From assembly GCF_037126465.1 (NCBI RefSeq), contig NC_088203.1, forward strand, positions 54,659,581 to 54,723,580: DNA of 64,000 nucleotides, read 5' to 3'. Under the pieces are notes generated by a model. The model was not told the DNA's origin, ran no database searches, and saw nothing but the letters and a program-made list of their open reading frames with translations. The position numbers were made by a program, and so were the translations under genes. This stretch comes from Ornithodoros turicata (lineage: Eukaryota; Arthropoda; Arachnida; Ixodida; Argasidae). Of the stretch, positions 23,978 through 35,294 are shown one piece after another; position 1 is the stretch's first letter, and each line of letters starts with the position of its first letter.

Positions 23978-24791
23978 CAGGGAAGGGTAACGGATGTATT
24001 TTCGTTACTGTTTCAATCTTCGTTACTGCCATATTCTCGTTTCCGTTATCTGTTTCTGATACCAGCCTTTCAATTTCGTTTCGGTTACGTTTCCGTTACT
24101 GTTTCCGCTAATGGAAAGGCTGTAACAGAGCTGCGGGAGGACAGCCAGTCCGGCTCTGTCAGCACCCTGTTTTTCCCAAGTGATGCTTTGGTGTCACGCG
24201 TACACACTACACAACTAATTTTATGTCGTTGGGATGCGCACATCTTGCAAGATTTTTAAAAAGATATAGGAACATGTCTTCAGTCACTCTGAGTTCAGCA
24301 ACTCAAGATGGGCGTAACCTTCACCCAATGTCACATTCACTCAAGCGGACGCTCTCAGTAATAAATAATACTGCCATACCCACGGTGACACGAAAAAGTA
24401 AACAATAAACAACTAAAAATCGGCTGTCATCCTCGTGTTATGGTGGAGTATAGTCAGGTGCTGATGTGAGGGATTTATGAGGACTGGGACGAGGTAAGCG
24501 AGGGATGCACCCTCGAGATCCAATATTGCGCTTTTTGTTTCCATGCTCACGTGTAGCATTTAGAGCATTACAGGGAATGGAGTCATAGAAATACTGAAAT
24601 AAAATTAAACGTTGCTCAAATGTCATCGCACAACAGGAATAGCCATTGCCAGAATTCAATGCCGGACGATAATTTTCGTTTCCGTTTCTGTGTCCGGTAA
24701 TGGAGGACCGTGGTATGCGTTTCCGCTATCGTTACCATCTTCAATTTCGGTAATATACCGTTTCTGTTTCCGTTACCATTACCCCTCCCTG
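23978..24791. mobile_element. hAT-like non-autonomous element
   Basis: The left end CAGGGAAGGGTAACGG and the right end, reverse complement CAGGGAGGGGTAATGG, are inverted copies. The flanks TTTGTGAT (23970-23977) and CTTGTGAT (24792-24799) match at 7 of 8 bases, as expected for the 8-bp target duplication of hAT transposons. The interior is rich in TTTCCGTTAC-type words near both ends and has no transposase. Confidence 0.7.
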
Positions 24792-24799
24792 CTTGTGAT

Positions 24800-27198
24800 T
24801 GCTTCGCTGTGACTAAGCAAACATGACTGCTTGGGATCTCTAAAAAAGTTGCCACAAAATAACCACTCGAATTGGCCATATGTTTTTGCCGAAACTGATT
24901 CAGGACATGGCACATAACGCATGGACGAAGAACACCAATACATGAGCGCAACTGACGTGCACTGCTAATTGGTGAGGCAGGACACAGGTATAATTCTGAT
25001 TGTAGGCCTGTAACGGAATCGAACGTTTAAATTATACGAGAGCAAGTGATGTGAACTTGCAGAGAGCAGCTTTTGTCGGTGGCACCACCCCTTGATCTAG
25101 GCCTTCACTTTTTTTTGGTATATTTTTAGCATATGGGCGGAGGCAGGAAGAATTTAATAGTACATCCTGATTACTGCAGTGGAACAATGTACTACCAGTC
25201 AACCAAAAATGTATCATAATCTATATTGGCGCCAATATGATACCGTAAGTTGGGAGTGACTTTCCCGAATGCGAGCTATGGGTGCAATCATGTGATTGCA
25301 AGAACTTCAGTTTGGTCTGTCGCATTTTTGCATACAGCAATCGCTACATGTGGGTCAGCCTTAAACCATGCTATAACATCACTCTGTACAATCGCCACTT
25401 ACCTACGATTACTTCGACCTTTACCGGAGTGAGCTTTGGCAGCGCCTTTCGTAAGACGGAACTCCAAGTCAGTAATGTCATGTGGAGCGTGATTAATTGC
25501 AATGACCTGCACTTGGTTATGACAAAGAGACTGAACATCATAAGCAGTGGTATATTGACTCAGGAATCACAAACAGAGCTACTGGTCCGCAACATGACAT
25601 ACAGGAGGCCTGGGACACACACTGTTGTATCTTTGATGTTCCTTGGCAGGGTTTCCTTGTCTTTTGTCTCAACTACGCCAAAGTTAGGTTACTAACATGA
25701 ATGACTTGTAGCTCCCAGCTGGCCGCATTAATTCGATGAAACCTTAACTGATAAAAATCTGATAGTAGTGGTGTTAGCCCTCCAATACCCAATTCATGCC
25801 CCAGTATCCAGAATGTGCTATTTAGAAGGAAAGATAAAAAGAAACAAAAATGTGCCTTGAAATCCTGAGTCTACACTCTAAATCCGGCACCCGATATGTA
25901 CCGCATGAAAGAGGACTCGCACCTGGGCCAAGCGGTACACGTGAGGTACAGTCCTCAACCAGCAGGTACAGTTCGCGACCACTGCGAAATTGAAACGGTA
26001 CAAGGGCTCCGAGACCCATCCGTACCGGCTAGGTACCTTTTTAACCGCGATCTGGTAGCAGCTGTACCAGGCGCCCACAGCTCCCCATAGAGCCCATAGT
26101 TAATTCAGGCAACACTGGACATACGACCAATGAAAATGAGTCGTGATGCCTAGATGCCAGCCAATCAGCAACCTTTCCGTTTGGCTCGCCTTTCGGCCGG
26201 CCCTGGCTACCATTGACTTCTACTGGTTTTCATACCTGACGCCCGTTGTTCCAAAAAAACTAAGACATTTTTGATAGGCTAAATACATATTTATTAATGC
26301 AACGTATAGACTCAAATGTGTGACTCATCTGTTCACCGTGCGTACAGGATGTTTCGTTCGTTGAGTAGACTGCAACCAAACCAAGTTCGAACTTGCAAAG
26401 CACACACACAGTCTACTTCTGGAGGCGAGCGAAGTCCACGAGCGCGTGTATTTCACAGATGATCATCATCTTCTCATACTGGCGATGCACCGAAGGTCAC
26501 ACAGTCACGGGAAATACTTTTGTCGTTACGAACCCTCTCTTCTTAGTCACTGTACTTGAAAATGCGACAGCGCTCGAAAGTGTTCCTCATGCGTCAGCTC
26601 ACCAAGCATTCCAGTTCCGACCCGGCTAGAATGTCCGTAGGTTGATACTTTATCGGATATCAGTACATGGCCAGAATCACTATAACTCACGAACAAACCC
26701 TCGAATACACTTCCCCTTTGGTCGTTGTGGTCAACCGATATCGGCGAGCCGCGGAGACGCAGCGACCTTGCTTGGAGCTGCCCGCCTGGCCGACTGCCCA
26801 GACTGCCCGCGAAAAGTGAGCTGTCAGATATTTCGAAACTCTGTCAACCAATCCCGGAGCGCGCAACCTCCTTCGGCCAATGGGCATCCGTCATGATGCC
26901 TGACGATGTAATACCACGTGACTATGACGTGTTTTATTTTTCTACTGCCGCGAATGAGGGGAGCTGTGGAGGCATGGTACAGCCAGGCCTCCACAGATCA
27001 CCGCATTCGCCTCCCCGAATAAGTGGGATGCTCAAGACCCACAGAGTATCTACTCACCAACATAAAGCAACGTGATTTCAACAGATTTTTTTAGAAATCT
27101 TTGTTCACACATACTTAATGCTCTCTGTAATGGTAGGTTATGCTGATATGATTTTACATTTACGGTGTGTGGCTAAGTATCCTCTTCATTCCTACAGG
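24800..27198. other. gene-free stretch
   Basis: No supported gene. Around 25915-26060 the words GGTAC/GTACC recur several times, a faint echo of the 20.3-kb cluster. At 26347-26357 TACAGGATGTTTC resembles the ends of the TA-flanked TIR elements. The 26720-27010 part is richer in CpG than its surroundings, but I see no exon in it. Confidence 0.4.
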
Positions 27199-28110
27199 AC
27201 GTGTGAAGTACCCCATAACAGGTGTGGTGGCTGATAGGACCGCAGCGGAAACTGCAGCTGATATGTCGTCTGCAGCTGCTTGCAACTGAACAGTGAGAGG
27301 ATTGAAAGGCCCTTCGCCTCTATTGAACGTGCCAGGTTTCGACATTGTGTGGGGTTTCCGGCCCAACTACATGCACTGTGCCTTGCTGGGTGTGGCACGG
27401 CAGTTTCTTGAATTATGGTTTGGAACCGCTGGACAAGACTACTATATTGGAAATCCCCAAGCACTGTCTCTTGTAAACAACAGATTAATGAGCATTAAGC
27501 CACCGCACTGCATCAACAGGCCACCTCGTGACGTCAAGCTTAGGAAGTACTGGAAGGCGGCCGAATGTCAAACATGGTTATTTTACTACTGCCTCCCTTG
27601 TGTCAAGAATGTGCTACCTGAAAAATATTTTCGTAACTTTGCACTACTTATCTCTGGACTTTACCTTATCATGAAGAGTGTTGTAACAAAGGATGACTTA
27701 GCTGAAAGTACTGAAAAAATAACATAGTTTGTTGTACAAGTGCAGTTTCTCTATTGAGAGACACGAATGACACCTAATGTTCATTCCATCCTGCACTTGC
27801 CAAAAAGCACTATACTTCATGGACCATTGTGGTCATTATCCTGTTTTGTATTTGAGAGTGGCATTGGTCAGCTCCTTAAGTTAATTACTTCTTCGAGTGG
27901 TGTTCCGTTTCAAATCCTTTCGAGAATACTGCTGAAGAACAACTCCTTGCGACTGCAGTATATGGCATCGCAGGACATTAAGAGATCGTGTCTTCAAAGA
28001 GTGTCCGAACGACACCATGGTGTGGATCCACTTGGGAAGCCAGTGGCCCCCACCTCAGCATTTAACTGAGTTGGCGCAACAGTGTTTGGATGAAGTGCAA
28101 GTTAAAGAAT
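27199..28110 (+). pseudogene. CACTA/EnSpm-type transposase relic
   Basis: From 27199, after a TTCCTACAG acceptor-like sequence, the frame reads GRVKYPITGVVADRT, then RGLKGPSPLLNV, FDIVWGFRPNYMHC and LFYYCLPC. A frameshifted continuation (27767-28069) carries NVHSILHLP and GPLWSLSCFVFESGIG. This order is that of the tnp2-like transposases of CACTA elements and of the many arthropod proteins derived from them. It has an in-frame stop near 27288 (ACTGAACAG) and a frameshift around 27725-27767. A basic segment to about 28250 may be the remainder. No CACTA ends were found. Confidence 0.75.
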
Positions 28111-28414
28111 ACCACCGTGTTAAAGCGCCACTCCACAGTCGTAAAATGGGTGGTCATTTTATACACTCAATGGAAAGAATATACTTCGGAGACGCGAATC
28201 ACAAAACGCCAGTGCGATTTGCTCAGGCTCACCATTTTTAACGAACTTTCGAAGATCGGGAAATGTACGCCACATCTGATGACGTAGAAAGCAGGGCGCG
28301 TCAGAGTATCCACCCGCAAAATGACATGATGTCACGGTCGGGAAAGGAGGATCGTATCCTAACAACGGCGCGGGCGTCCCCTCCTCCGCTACTATCCCGC
28401 GCGCGCGTCCCGTC

Positions 28415-28596
28415 ATGTCCACCTCTTGCAGCTCAGATTCAGAAAGCGACCATGACGATTTTCTGAGTCCAAGTGACTTCCTTTTACCTCCTTACGACTT
28501 CGATCCGAGAGCCCTTGACGAAGACAGCGACGCAGCGTCTAGTGGCAGCCTGTCGCCGATTGTAGGTGAGCCGAATCGAGCACGATGTGTTAACTG
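28415..28596 (+). CDS. possible 5' exon with acidic N-terminus
   Basis: An ATG at 28415 opens a frame of 60 codons, rich in Ser, Asp and Glu (MSTSCSSDSESDHDDF, later PNRARCVNW). The frame is followed by ACTG|GTAAGT at 28593-28602, a very good splice donor. The GC-rich upstream DNA could be a promoter. The acidic start and the final Cys-Val-Asn-Trp resemble the start of the cysteine-rich P2X7-C-terminus-like module found in many arthropod repeat proteins, but no matching second exon was identified. A CAG acceptor near 28750 is followed by a cysteine-containing frame that ends within about 35 codons. It may belong to a mobile element. Confidence 0.3.
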
Positions 28597-28599
28597 GTA

Positions 28600-29881
28600 A
28601 GTTTCAGTTTTGAACACAAATACACGAAAAGCGACACAGGGGCCGTCAGAAATCGTTCACTTTCACATATGTTTCAAAGTACACGTAGGACTGATCAGAT
28701 GACAGCAACTCCATCAACCTAAATGATTACCATTGTCCTTCGCCTCGCAGTCTCGTTGCTGCGCTTCGCAACCCACGTGTGAAATGCTGCAGAATCTTGT
28801 TGGCGAAAGCAATATCAGAGAAGCACTCAGAGAAGTTGCGTCACAAAACACCTGACCGCTGAGCAGTGTTTGTCGTCGTTACACCACTATGGTCAAGCGA
28901 TGCGTAAATAATAGGTGTGTTTATTACTTTTGTCTTCACTAGCTTCCATGAAAGATTTTTCCCTGAAACGTTTATTTTATACCTTCCTCTTATAACTGTG
29001 CGCAATGACTGTAAGGTCGCCTTTCATGTAGAAAACTTACTACCGGTGGACCGGTTAAGCCAGGTCCGAAGAAAAATTAACAGCTTAAATAGTGCCCCAC
29101 CCTTTGACCACGTTTCTTCTGTTCCTTCGTTTCTCCCTGAGCTGAACTGAACTGATATTCCTAAACCAGTTCAATCTGATAATTTCAGTCCAGTGAACCT
29201 GTACTGAAGCAATATATGTGGACCCGAACCGATCAGGAAACAATGTAGCAGTTCCGATCCCTGGTAAAGATTGCTGCAGAGGGGAAGATCAGAACTTAAA
29301 ATATCTGACCAGATGAAACAGCATTATGACTATGAATGCGTATCACAGTTATTCCTTTACTAGTTTGGTTCTGCAAAGTACTAGCTATGCTCCAATGTCG
29401 TAAGGATGAAATTGTTTGTGACATAACGAAGCAGGGCGTCTACCAACCTGGAAAGAAGGGAATTGTCAAAATTCCTTCAAAAGTAAGGGAAAATCACTAA
29501 TTTTGACTTGCCGCAGCGTCCCGGTTTGTGGGACGTCGTGTCGGATGCACTTTTCCCACTAGTGCTTCCTGCAGATGTGCGTAGCACAAGTGTGAAGAAA
29601 AGGTGGAACTGAGCAAGGACAAGGAAAGCTGAGGCAGAAAGAGAGTCAGCAAAATCTTGCTTTGCATGCCTCCAGTAAACTGTATTGTTTTCTAAGCGGT
29701 CTCGGATATAGGACAGCAATGCATTATGCTTGCTGATTATGATGGTTAGGGAAACCTGGACAAAAAAGGAAACTGGAAACGTAAAATTTAGTACACCCCC
29801 TTCAAGTGCATATTTCCTGGATGAAAATTCCTCCCAGCCTCCTCGCTGTCCTCCAACACATTCAGGGGAACGAATGCCATG
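28600..29881. other. gene-free stretch
   Basis: Besides the CAG acceptor-like site near 28750, nothing is recognisable. Near 29140-29220 there are GAACTGA/CAGTTC words without clear structure. Confidence 0.4.
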
Positions 29882-31460
29882 CTATCCATTTTCGCTGGGT
29901 GAAATTTCTTCTGGGAACCTTGTCCTTTGGATGCGTAGGAGCTCCTCCTTTGAGACGCGGCTGTATTGGCTGCTCAATGGTGGTGGTGACACGGTGTCAT
30001 CCTTGTCCGCTTTTGCCTTTTCATACGGTGGCAGCTCGATACATCTCTTGAAGACCTCAGTGAAGAGGTCATCAACGTAAGCTGCAGGAATATGAATTTT
30101 AATATATTGCCACTTAAAGGTAAGCAGTTAGTAAAAAGTATTCTCAACACCCCTGCATATGCTTCAAGCATTTACAGTGACAGAAAGTTTTTGTGCCATG
30201 ACAACAACCCAAACACCTATTTATGTGGCATTACTTGACAGTTTCATGCAATGTAACCCAGCACAGAGGCATAGCACAGATGGGCCCATTACCATATGTG
30301 CTTGATCTTTTCAGTGGACGTAGAACAGCCTTCCCTGATTTTTGGGGTAGGCCACCTTGTAGGGTAACTCTCCGGTACGAGACGTGGCCTGTGATCTGTC
30401 TGAATTTTCATTGAAATGGAGTGCAGCCAAGAGCGACCTGCACATATTTCTGTCACATAAGAGTAGGTTCCACAACGTTTGACGTCCGAATACAGTTATG
30501 CCCTTGTCACAGGGATAGCCTGAACCACCGTTACACTTATCAGTGGACGAAACAACAGTTGTATATACATGCGCAGTGGAGCGTGAAATTCGCCTTTGTT
30601 TCCACGACGGAAACTTGGTGGTGCACGTGCCACCGGCATCTCGACACCCGTCTGCAGCACAACGAATTTTCGATTCGCATGAAATTTGTTTTGAACGAAA
30701 TTGTGCACCAATGTTTAAGACATAATGGCTGTAATTTTTGTCCAAGTCGTTGGATATCTTGTGTCGCAATAGCAATATTTCGATGTATTCGCGTTATATT
30801 CGTTGTAATCTGCCAGGACATGGGAGGGGAAGTTTGAGTTGAACCAAAGTTTTGCGAATTTCGTTTCGGGGCAAATAGCGGGCAGATTTGGGTCCGAAAA
30901 AGTCAAACACTACTAACAAAACAGGAAACATTCAGCCATCCTTGCATTATTACGGCATCACAAACATGGCCTGCATTCCTTTCATCGAGTACGCCAGCAG
31001 TTTGGTGAGGAAGTGGAGCAGGAGGCTATGGTAGACCTCAACAGCGTAAGTCTGCCCAACAGACGACAGTTGCCCAATGTCACTCAAGAGTAGCTTGGCA
31101 CACACAATGCTCTTCAATTTCTGATGAGCCTCTGTACCTATTTAGCAAGAAACAGAGTTGGTGCACGATAAACTCAGTTAGTGGCTACTACTGCTTTTGT
31201 GCACCCTACCTTCACCCGTCCATAGCCGCCTTGGGGGATCACCATGCTGACATTGTCGATGAAGTGCATTCTCATGGACATGTACGTTTGCAACGTGGTT
31301 AGCCATGGATGTCCACTTTGCCAGTAGTAGTTTGCGGTCTGCATTACTAGTCATTGCGCACCAGTAAACATGTGCAACAACCGTCGGTACCCAGGCACCA
31401 ATAACAGAGCAGTGCTTGCCCTTTGCAGCAGCCAGCAGCTTCTTTTTTAGCCCTGAAATC
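29882..31460 (-). pseudogene. Kolobok-type transposase, C-terminal exons
   Basis: Minus-strand segments, read from high to low coordinates, carry the conserved C-terminal blocks of Kolobok transposases: GLKKKLLAAAKGKHC followed by VYWCA and LLLAKWTSMANHV (about 31454-31280), GTEAHQKLKSIVCAKLLLSD then GQTYAVEVYHSLLLHF (31128-30960), LLAALHFNENSDRSQA then YKVAYPKNQG (30430-30311), and VDDLFTEVFKRC with a serine-rich end stopping at 29882-29884. Splice-like AG/GT signals separate several blocks, so an intron-containing gene is likely. Lost frame continuity shows decay. Neighbouring upstream exons follow in the next entries. Confidence 0.75.
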
Positions 31461-31499
31461 GAAACATGCGTGTAACCAACTGAACATGAAGGAAATTAC

Positions 31500-31945
31500 G
31501 AAGATGACAAACCCTTTGCAACGTGCCAACAGTCATACAAGTGTGAGATGGCAGGATGACATGATCTCAGGTATTTTTTTATCTGAGAGTGGCGGTCCGT
31601 AATGACTGTTCCAACAATGCAGTCCTTTTCCTTCGTCAGGAATTCCTAACCTCGGTGGAGGCCATCTTTCTCCATGGCGTGGCTTCCACTGACCTCGTTG
31701 CTCTGAGCAGGAACATGATATAAATACTGAACATGAGTGCACCCAGTTATACACTGTTTCAAAAACAGCAGTGAACAAATATGGGTAATAAACAACGGAT
31801 TACCTGCACCACCTCCACGTGAACTATCTTTTTTTGTTGTTTACGTCTAGGAACGTGTAGTTGCCGTATTTAGCGCAGTGCCCGTTTGTCCAGTGCCAGT
31901 TTGCCCTTGCATCTCCAGCTAGGCAAAGAGGCTCTGTGCAATGTG
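31500..31945 (-). pseudogene. Kolobok-type transposase, catalytic region
   Basis: Reading minus, the segment GHCAKYGNYTFLDV (from about 31900) is followed by a CAG|GTAATC donor near 31803. A second block carries HVPAQSNEVSGSHAMEKDGL, then VGTVITDRHSQIKKYLR and YDCWHVAKG. Those are the hallmark blocks of Kolobok transposases (the GDGRADSPGH-like start, the QSNEV block, TDRH and D-x-WH-x-K). An in-frame TAG at 31646-31648 interrupts the QSNEV exon, and the usual GDGRAD motif is degraded to GDARAN. The enzyme is inactive as it stands. Confidence 0.8.
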
Positions 31946-32009
31946 CCAGCAAGGAATCTTGTTGCCGCAGCCATACCTTATGCACAAGGAAAAATAAAAC
32001 GCATGGTGT

Positions 32010-32606
32010 TCAGTTGTCTAGGCCACAAGAAAGATAAAACGAACATACAGCTTGTGTTGCAGGCCAGAGGTAGGCATCCTGAAGTCTATAAAAGGTCGAG
32101 AACCCAATTGTGGCGATACCAATTTGCTGCACCATTCGTAGAGTTTTTCTTGGACAGTTTCCTGAAAACAAAATCCCTGCAACAAGCAGGACATTGCAAA
32201 GTGGCTTCTGTCGAAGTAACGGTTGGCTTGACCACACAAATATGTGGTTATTGCTACAGGTTGCACGCACTGTCACACATGTCCCTGACCGAGTTAGGCT
32301 TGTCAAGCATGGTATTAGACAAACACGGCATGCTTCAAACAAGGGCAGCAGGCACTGTTCAAAAACGAGGTATTTCATATCCTTGATTGACTCTCCTTCG
32401 GCTGGCATCCTGCTCAGGTCCACAAAAGAGCTGCAAGTCATAGTCACATCATCGTCTACATTACAGGGAACAATGTGAGAAGGCACTATCCTGTCATTCA
32501 CTGACCCCATGGAGGGAACATAGCTGACATCCATGAGGGAGGGTTCAGGCTCAGGCTCTGACTCATTGTCACTACCGACCGGTGTAGAAGTAACTGGAAA
32601 AGTCAC
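32010..32606 (-). pseudogene. Kolobok-type transposase, central exon
   Basis: A 198-codon open stretch: an acidic linker (NESEPEPEPSLMDV), then KYLVFEQCLLPLFEAC, GTCVTVRATCSNNH, WSSQPLL and ILFSGNCPRKTLRM, the cysteine-rich region found ahead of the catalytic core in Kolobok-family proteins. It is the best preserved exon of this element. The open frame on the opposite strand (31886-32386) is a shadow. Further upstream (32723-33145 and 33408-33677, minus) there are open stretches that may be linker exons but carry no recognisable motif. Confidence 0.7.
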
Positions 32607-33950
32607 ATCCGTCTGTGTCGAAGAGGCGACAGTGACTGCAACCTCCTCAGTCTGGGTGACTGGAAATTAATATGTCACTGTAACTTGTAATGTACAATGC
32701 GTAACACACAGGATCAGCTTCGTCATTTAGAATATTGGCTAAAGCGGGTAGAGATGCCATGTGGGTATAAGAGATGTCTTTTTTCTAATTTTAGAACTAC
32801 TGCGGATATGGCACCATGAGTCTGCGTGACGGTTCCTTCTGGGCACATGTTTGGAGCCAAAGAAAGCCAAAGAGCCATTGGGGCCAAGGAATTAAGAGAA
32901 AGTGTTCCTGTATACCCTTCAATGAAGCTATCCTCAGATGGATAGTAACTCTCATCAGTTTTTTCTCCCACTGTTGATGTCATACTGATGTTCTGCACCT
33001 GTCCAAAGACTCCAGAAATGTTACAAAGTCTGCAACACGTTACAAAGCTAGTGGTTCCACCTGTGGACTTGGCAGAATCTGCGGAGTGGGGGGTCGATGT
33101 AATTATTGGCCCACGTGATGTCCTTTCAGGTGTCTTTGTGTCCATGTAAGGATTGCAAAAATATTAACAATTGGATACAGACTCACCCCTATTCTACCTC
33201 TTGAGCAATCACACAGTTGTAACTGGTAGAAGCACGAGCGGGAGACGAAGCCACAGGTAGGAATGCTGTCACTCCTGGCAAATCCGGATCATCATTTTTA
33301 GCATACCAGCTTGCAGCTATTTCTGTCATGTTAACTTGAGTGCCTGAATCACACACACAAACAAAAAGATTAATAAGAAATGCGGATCACATTGAGCACA
33401 TCATTTCTTACATGCAGACTTCATAGTGGTTGGAGAGACAGTGCTGCAGTATGCATGGCCGAACTCGACTACAGTTGTTTCCTGCAAAGTAGGAAAGTTC
33501 AAGTTTGCTGAGTATATTTGGTTGTGAATTCTTGCAATGCAGATCTGGACAATAGTATTTTTTACTGCGTACTTCACAAACAGTGTCCGTCGACGTGGAC
33601 AATGTGCTGGAAGCATCAGTAGTGTCATCCGATACGGTGACTTCCATGCACAAGTCTATGAAAACAAATATATGCACAAGCCTAGTACAATCACTGCAGT
33701 CGACCTGAAACAGTTTTAAAAACTATTTCAAAAGAGAAATTTTCAAAAGATGACCAAATGATGATATCTCTACATACTACGAAGCAGTCTGGCGCCACTT
33801 CAACACCGGAATGTCCCTAAAACTAAATTTGTTCATGTTCACAATGTCCAGTAGGTAGGATAACACAAGTTAAATGGTATACGTCATCGCTATATTATAA
33901 TTTATACATATGTGACACCTGTACATACCTGAGACGTTGTGTTGACCCCG

Positions 33951-34211
33951 TCACCACTGCGAAGCAGAATAACAGGTGACGGAACGGCAGCTTGCTTCAC
34001 ACGTTTTCGCTTCGCCTACTGCGGTATCTTCGTAGTCATCGGCAGCAAAATGGGCTGAGCACACACGACACGACTGCTGTATCTCATAGCCGAGTGCTTC
34101 GAACCATTTTCGTTTTCGCTCATTGTCCTGTGGAATCTTATGGTAGAAAACGCCCGTCGTCGAAGATGAACGATTTCCGCATCCCTGAACGCCACAACGT
34201 ACACCAGGCAT
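33951..34211 (-). pseudogene. THAP zinc-finger exon of the Kolobok element
   Basis: From an ATG at 34211 the frame starts MPGVRCGVQGCGN and shows a THAP domain: Cys6 and Cys11, FYHKIP, RKWFEAL with its Trp, and a final CRVCSAHF supplying the last Cys and His. THAP domains bind DNA and, in Kolobok and P transposases, recognise the element ends. The family's AVPS-type box is found just downstream but in another frame, before a CAG|GTATGT donor near 33932, so a single-base indel around 33995 breaks the exon. I assign it to Kolobok because the following minus-strand exons are of that family. Confidence 0.75.
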
Positions 34212-35020
34212 ACGTAAATGCGTGACACAACAGTGACAGACAAGTGATTTGATTACTTTCACAGACTTTCACTTTCTGCTTCGCGCGGCCAGTATGACCA
34301 CCCACGGCGTAGACAATAAGCGCGATAACACAGACGGCCTTGCAAAACGGCACGGCGGGTCATGGCGGCGAAGTAGCTAAATGTTTTGTTAGTATAGAAA
34401 CTATGTTCTTCAAATGCCTGGAAGTGAACGTCATTTTTAAAATGACGTTTAGCTGTAACGATAATGTGTGCCAGCTTTGTTCTCTACAAACTAATTGTCA
34501 CGTTGTACAGGTTGACCAATCCAGGACGCCCTGGACCTGAAACCCAAGTTACTCTTTTTTTGCTGTTCGTTGGCAGCACCGTCCACGTTCCGGCAACCTT
34601 CAAAATATTTATACGTAAAAAATATTCCGAATTGTGAGGTAATGCTTTCTCTGCGTTATCAAACAATGATAATGTGCAGGATGGTGGGCCAAAATATGGG
34701 GGTTATTTTTCACTTTTCGGTCCCTTTAAACTGCTCATTAACCTGTTTGGAGATCACAAGGTGTTACACAGTAGCCACTATGGGGTAAGCAAATAGGATG
34801 ACAATACTACCAACTGTCCATTGTGTATAATGTGGGAACAAGGATGGACGAGTTCTTTTCTGAACCCCTCCACGTTCCAGTATTTTGCATAAGTTGAGCT
34901 CACTTTATCTGCATTTGTACGCAGTACACCTAGCTCCCATTTCAGTTTCTCTCTTGCGTGCCAACAAATTTAACTATACTTTCACCTTTCTTAGACGACC
35001 AGGTGAGCCTTTATTGAAAG
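34212..35020. other. spacer between Kolobok and P relics
   Basis: No gene seen. ATGACGTTCA-like words repeat inverted around 34425-34447 (AACGTCATTTTTAAAATGACGTT, a near-palindrome centred on TTTTTAAAA). The end of the Kolobok element should lie here, but I could not place its terminal repeats. Confidence 0.4.
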
Positions 35021-35027
35021 TCTGCAG

Positions 35028-35071
35028 AAACTCCAAGAGAAGGAGGGCCTCAGAGCAGCAAACAAGCTCAC
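35028..35071 (+). pseudogene. P-element transposase exon, left piece
   Basis: After a TCTGCAG acceptor-like site the frame KLQEKEGLRAANKLT is cut by the gypsy element and resumes at 39335 as TRSLIEFGRQ. When one copy of the CTCAC target duplication is ignored, the frame is continuous across the insertion. This is the LQKLQ-x-EEG-x-x-ANKLT block of P-element and THAP9-like transposases. Upstream exons are not recognisable. Confidence 0.7.
35067..35071. repeat. target-site duplication, left (CTCAC)
   Basis: CTCAC directly abuts the left LTR and is repeated exactly at 39335-39339 after the right LTR, the 5-bp duplication typical of Ty3/gypsy integration. Confidence 0.9.
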
Positions 35072-35163
35072 TGTCACACGTGGTGCAACTCTTTATTCGT
35101 CGTCTTTCTCTTTGCCATCTCGCGAGCCTATACAGAGCGCTCGTCGTCGTTAACACCATTACA
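35072..35163 (-). repeat. gypsy 3' LTR (92 bp)
   Basis: Begins TGTCACACG and ends CATTACA on the plus strand, so it is bounded by TG and CA in both readings. Identical to 39243-39334 over all 92 bases by eye. In element orientation it contains a TATA-like TGTATAGG and an AATAAA (complement at 35092-35097). A purine-rich tract of about 13 bases (complement of 35164-35176) adjoins it as the polypurine primer. Confidence 0.9.
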
Positions 35164-35294
35164 TCTCCCCTTTCTCAAGTCAGTCTAAAAGAAGCCAGTC
35201 AACATTACACAAAAGATATTTTGTCCCAAAACTCAAAACCCAAACTCTTCCTTGACTCTTCTTGGAATGTCCTTGCATGATACGGAGCCACAGA

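Noticed and set aside
25896..26090. GGTAC-rich stretch as a second copy of the 20.3-kb palindromic cluster
   Set aside because: The words are fewer, and the GTGTTATCGAACAGG phrase is absent.
31886..32386. 166-codon plus-strand frame opposite the Kolobok central exon
   Set aside because: It is the antisense shadow of a motif-bearing exon.
33951..34211. Assigning the THAP exon to the P-element relic
   Set aside because: It is on the minus strand and followed in that direction by Kolobok blocks, while the P blocks are on the plus strand.
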